Source of the DNA: Bacteroidota bacterium
GTDB lineage: Bacteria; Bacteroidota; Bacteroidia; Cytophagales; Cyclobacteriaceae
Reading direction: 5' to 3'
Assembly (NCBI GenBank): GCA_023412765.1
Contig: JAEZBX010000351.1
Coordinates: 1 to 16,313, forward strand
DNA length: 16,313 nucleotides
Below, one piece after another: positions 14,602 through 16,313 of the stretch. The translations under genes and the position numbers were made by a program. Numbering within the stretch: position 1 is the stretch's first letter; the number at the start of each line of letters is the position of its first letter. The notes under the pieces are model-generated. The model did not search any database. It was given only the letters and a program-made list of their open reading frames with translations, and had not been told where the DNA came from.

Positions 14602-16290
14602 TCACTTAGCCTCAGTAAATGTTGTTGTGGTTGTGGTCGTGCTCCCTGTTGGGCTTTGCTTTTCGGAATTTCGCTCATCCACCCCATAGTCAGCCTCGGA
14701 ATCACCAGTATCAACTTGAATCCTTGCATTTTCCGAGACGATAATCGCAGGTGAAGTCTCAATCAAACGCTTGAAATTTACATTGGTCATGTCATATTCA
14801 AATTCATAAGTATTGTCGGGGCAACATTCTAAAAGCTTAACTAAATCCGCCCGCAACCTCCAGGAGTCAGATTCCTTACTGAACGTTTCGCCAGAGGAAG
14901 GGTCGGTAAGAATCTCAGTAACAAGATTGGGGTTTTGAAATAGTGCATCAATTATCCTTGGCCAAAGCATTATCATGGCAACAAACTTCCCAACTTGTTG
15001 TATCGTAATGGGCGCTCCCTCGTCCATGCTAAGGAATAGCCCCGTATTAAATGCTATGTGACATTTCAATCGGAAAGCATTCGTAAATTGTTTTAGAAGC
15101 CTGGGGTTGTTCTCAAAGAAAGGCGCAACCGCCTCAATAGTTGCCTTCATCGCAAGGGCATCTTCTCCATCTTCCAGCATTATTGAGTGTACTTGCTCCG
15201 AAGGTCCATTTTTAGTATCAGGTTGAGTTTGAGAATCATTGATTGAGTTAATAAATGCCTTTATATCTTTGGCCGTAGGCATTGGAATCCGAAAGGACAA
15301 TTGGATGAATTTCTGTAAGTAGTTACTTCCAAACAACAATGCATCATTAACGTTAGATTGCTCGGAATAGCCAAGGTACTTCAACAAGGGTTCATACTTG
15401 GCTGCAATTCCAGCAGCAACCTTCTCTCTATCCATGCCGATGATAAAAATAATCTTGGGTGAATCCGATATCATCATATTAAGGCCCTGCATCAATTCAG
15501 CGGCTTTAGGTATTTCCGCTCGATCAAGATCATCAATAAAAACATAGACCTTCTTTTTTTTAAAGGCTAGCACCCTTACGGCCTTATCAAAATCAGAGTG
15601 AAAACTTTCTATAAATGAAGTATTGCCCACATAGTCTGGCTTGTTAATGTATTTGGTGAGATCGATGGCTAATGGGTTCCCAAGAACATCTCCAGCCTTT
15701 CTCGCAAAGAAAATCCCTGCAAGAACTAGTCCCATAAAGCCTAGTGAACTAAAAATCTTTACAAAATCTAAATTCTCGATTTTACCTTCATCCACAAAAA
15801 GGAAGTCTTTGATTGCGGAAAGTCCCCCGATATTGAAAAAGGTAATGCCAAGAGAAATGTAAAGCCCAATCATTGCAACCTTTAACAGTAATTCTAGCAA
15901 ACCATTTTTCCAATCATAACGTCTGAATAGAACAATCAGATTTAGGATAGGACGGAGAAGAAAAAATCTTTGCTTACTTAGTTGCTTTATAAACGTAAGC
16001 GCGAACGCGGCCCACATTGATTCCATTTTATCGTGTCGCCATGCGTTAAACTTAATCACAATCGCCTCCTTATTTTTTAGCTTGGTTTGAAGTTGCAGCA
16101 TAAACGAGGACTTTCCAGAGCCCCAATCACCTTCAATGGAGAGAGTGAAAGGAGGTTTAGTTCGGTCATTCTCTAAAAAATTAAAAATTGCGTCTACGTA
16201 TGGGGTAAATCCTAGATAATCCTTCTCGGATGCCTGGTCTTCAAGGCCGGCACTTCGGACCTTTGTTTTTTCATATTCGTTTGATGCCAT
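14602..16290 (-). CDS. KAP family P-loop NTPase with two membrane segments
   Basis: The 562-residue protein has the KAP NTPase layout. YLGFTPYVDAIFNFLEN leads into Walker A GDWGSGKSS (54-62), followed by the family hallmark VIKFNAWRHD (78-87). Two hydrophobic segments are inserted between Walker A and Walker B (about 131-156 and 176-196), as in membrane KAP proteins. Walker B is VYVFIDDLDR (248-257). Further conserved blocks are IFIIGMDREKVAAGI and NYLQKFIQLSFRIP, then NNPRLLKQFTNAFRL. The C-terminus ends in a low-complexity tail of seven threonines in a row. The inferred protein sits at the inner membrane with its NTPase domain in the cytoplasm. Some KAP ATPases take part in phage exclusion, but nothing here shows that directly. 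The ATG at 16290 is complete in the window; only 23 bases lie upstream. Confidence 0.92.
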   Translation of the reverse strand: MASNEYEKTKVRSAGLEDQASEKDYLGFTPYVDAIFNFLENDRTKPPFTLSIEGDWGSGKSSFMLQLQTKLKNKEAIVIKFNAWRHDKMESMWAAFALTFIKQLSKQRFFLLRPILNLIVLFRRYDWKNGLLELLLKVAMIGLYISLGITFFNIGGLSAIKDFLFVDEGKIENLDFVKIFSSLGFMGLVLAGIFFARKAGDVLGNPLAIDLTKYINKPDYVGNTSFIESFHSDFDKAVRVLAFKKKKVYVFIDDLDRAEIPKAAELMQGLNMMISDSPKIIFIIGMDREKVAAGIAAKYEPLLKYLGYSEQSNVNDALLFGSNYLQKFIQLSFRIPMPTAKDIKAFINSINDSQTQPDTKNGPSEQVHSIMLEDGEDALAMKATIEAVAPFFENNPRLLKQFTNAFRLKCHIAFNTGLFLSMDEGAPITIQQVGKFVAMIMLWPRIIDALFQNPNLVTEILTDPSSGETFSKESDSWRLRADLVKLLECCPDNTYEFEYDMTNVNFKRLIETSPAIIVSENARIQVDTGDSEADYGVDERNSEKQSPTGSTTTTTTTFTEAK

Positions 16291-16313
16291 GGTGTCGTCA
16301 GTTTATATTAAAC

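Overview
The window looks like a chromosomal segment of a Bacteroidota bacterium, probably of the Cytophagia/Cytophagales type. The basis is family content rather than any marker gene. It has an ECF sigma factor overlapping a one-TM protein with an OMP-like barrel domain, a DUF4197 lipoprotein, a DUF2911-TPR exported protein, an Xre-DUF4870 membrane regulator, a roughly 790-residue FtsX/MacB-type permease and an AraC regulator. Base composition is moderate, Shine-Dalgarno sequences are weak and the spacers are A/T-rich. No rRNA, intact tRNA, CRISPR array or complete insertion sequence was found.

Layout. (1) 1-3104, plus strand: a four-repeat Ig-like protein without a visible export signal, an ECF sigma factor, and an overlapping anti-sigma-like/beta-barrel protein. 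The last two form a translationally coupled pair. (2) 3204-4929, plus strand: a DUF4197 lipoprotein and an AraC-family regulator. (3) 4966-9141, minus strand: a large cytoplasmic HAMP-like/GAF/multi-PAS protein built from a 501-bp internal repeat and lacking a recognisable output domain, then (upstream of it) a DUF2911-TPR periplasmic protein. Between them is a 375-bp spacer with a terminator-like hairpin and G-rich heptamer repeats. (4) 9489-12754, plus strand: an Xre-DUF4870 membrane regulator and an FtsX-type ABC permease split by a single in-frame TGA. (5) 12837-16290, minus strand, accessory in character: a collapsed fragment of a PLD/helicase-like gene, an AAA-DUF4143 ATPase preceded by a striking TTTACTCA direct/inverted repeat, a gene-free stretch with a strong terminator, and a KAP-family P-loop NTPase with two membrane segments.

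How the parts fit. The left half is mostly envelope and signalling functions. The sigma factor and its overlapping partner probably form one envelope-sensing switch. The right end resembles accessory or defence-type islands: stand-alone ATPases, gene decay and repeats. The best leads are the stop-interrupted permease, the internally deleted PLD/helicase remnant, the operator-like repeat in front of DUF4143, and the output-less PAS array. I do not see one clearly novel multi-gene system.
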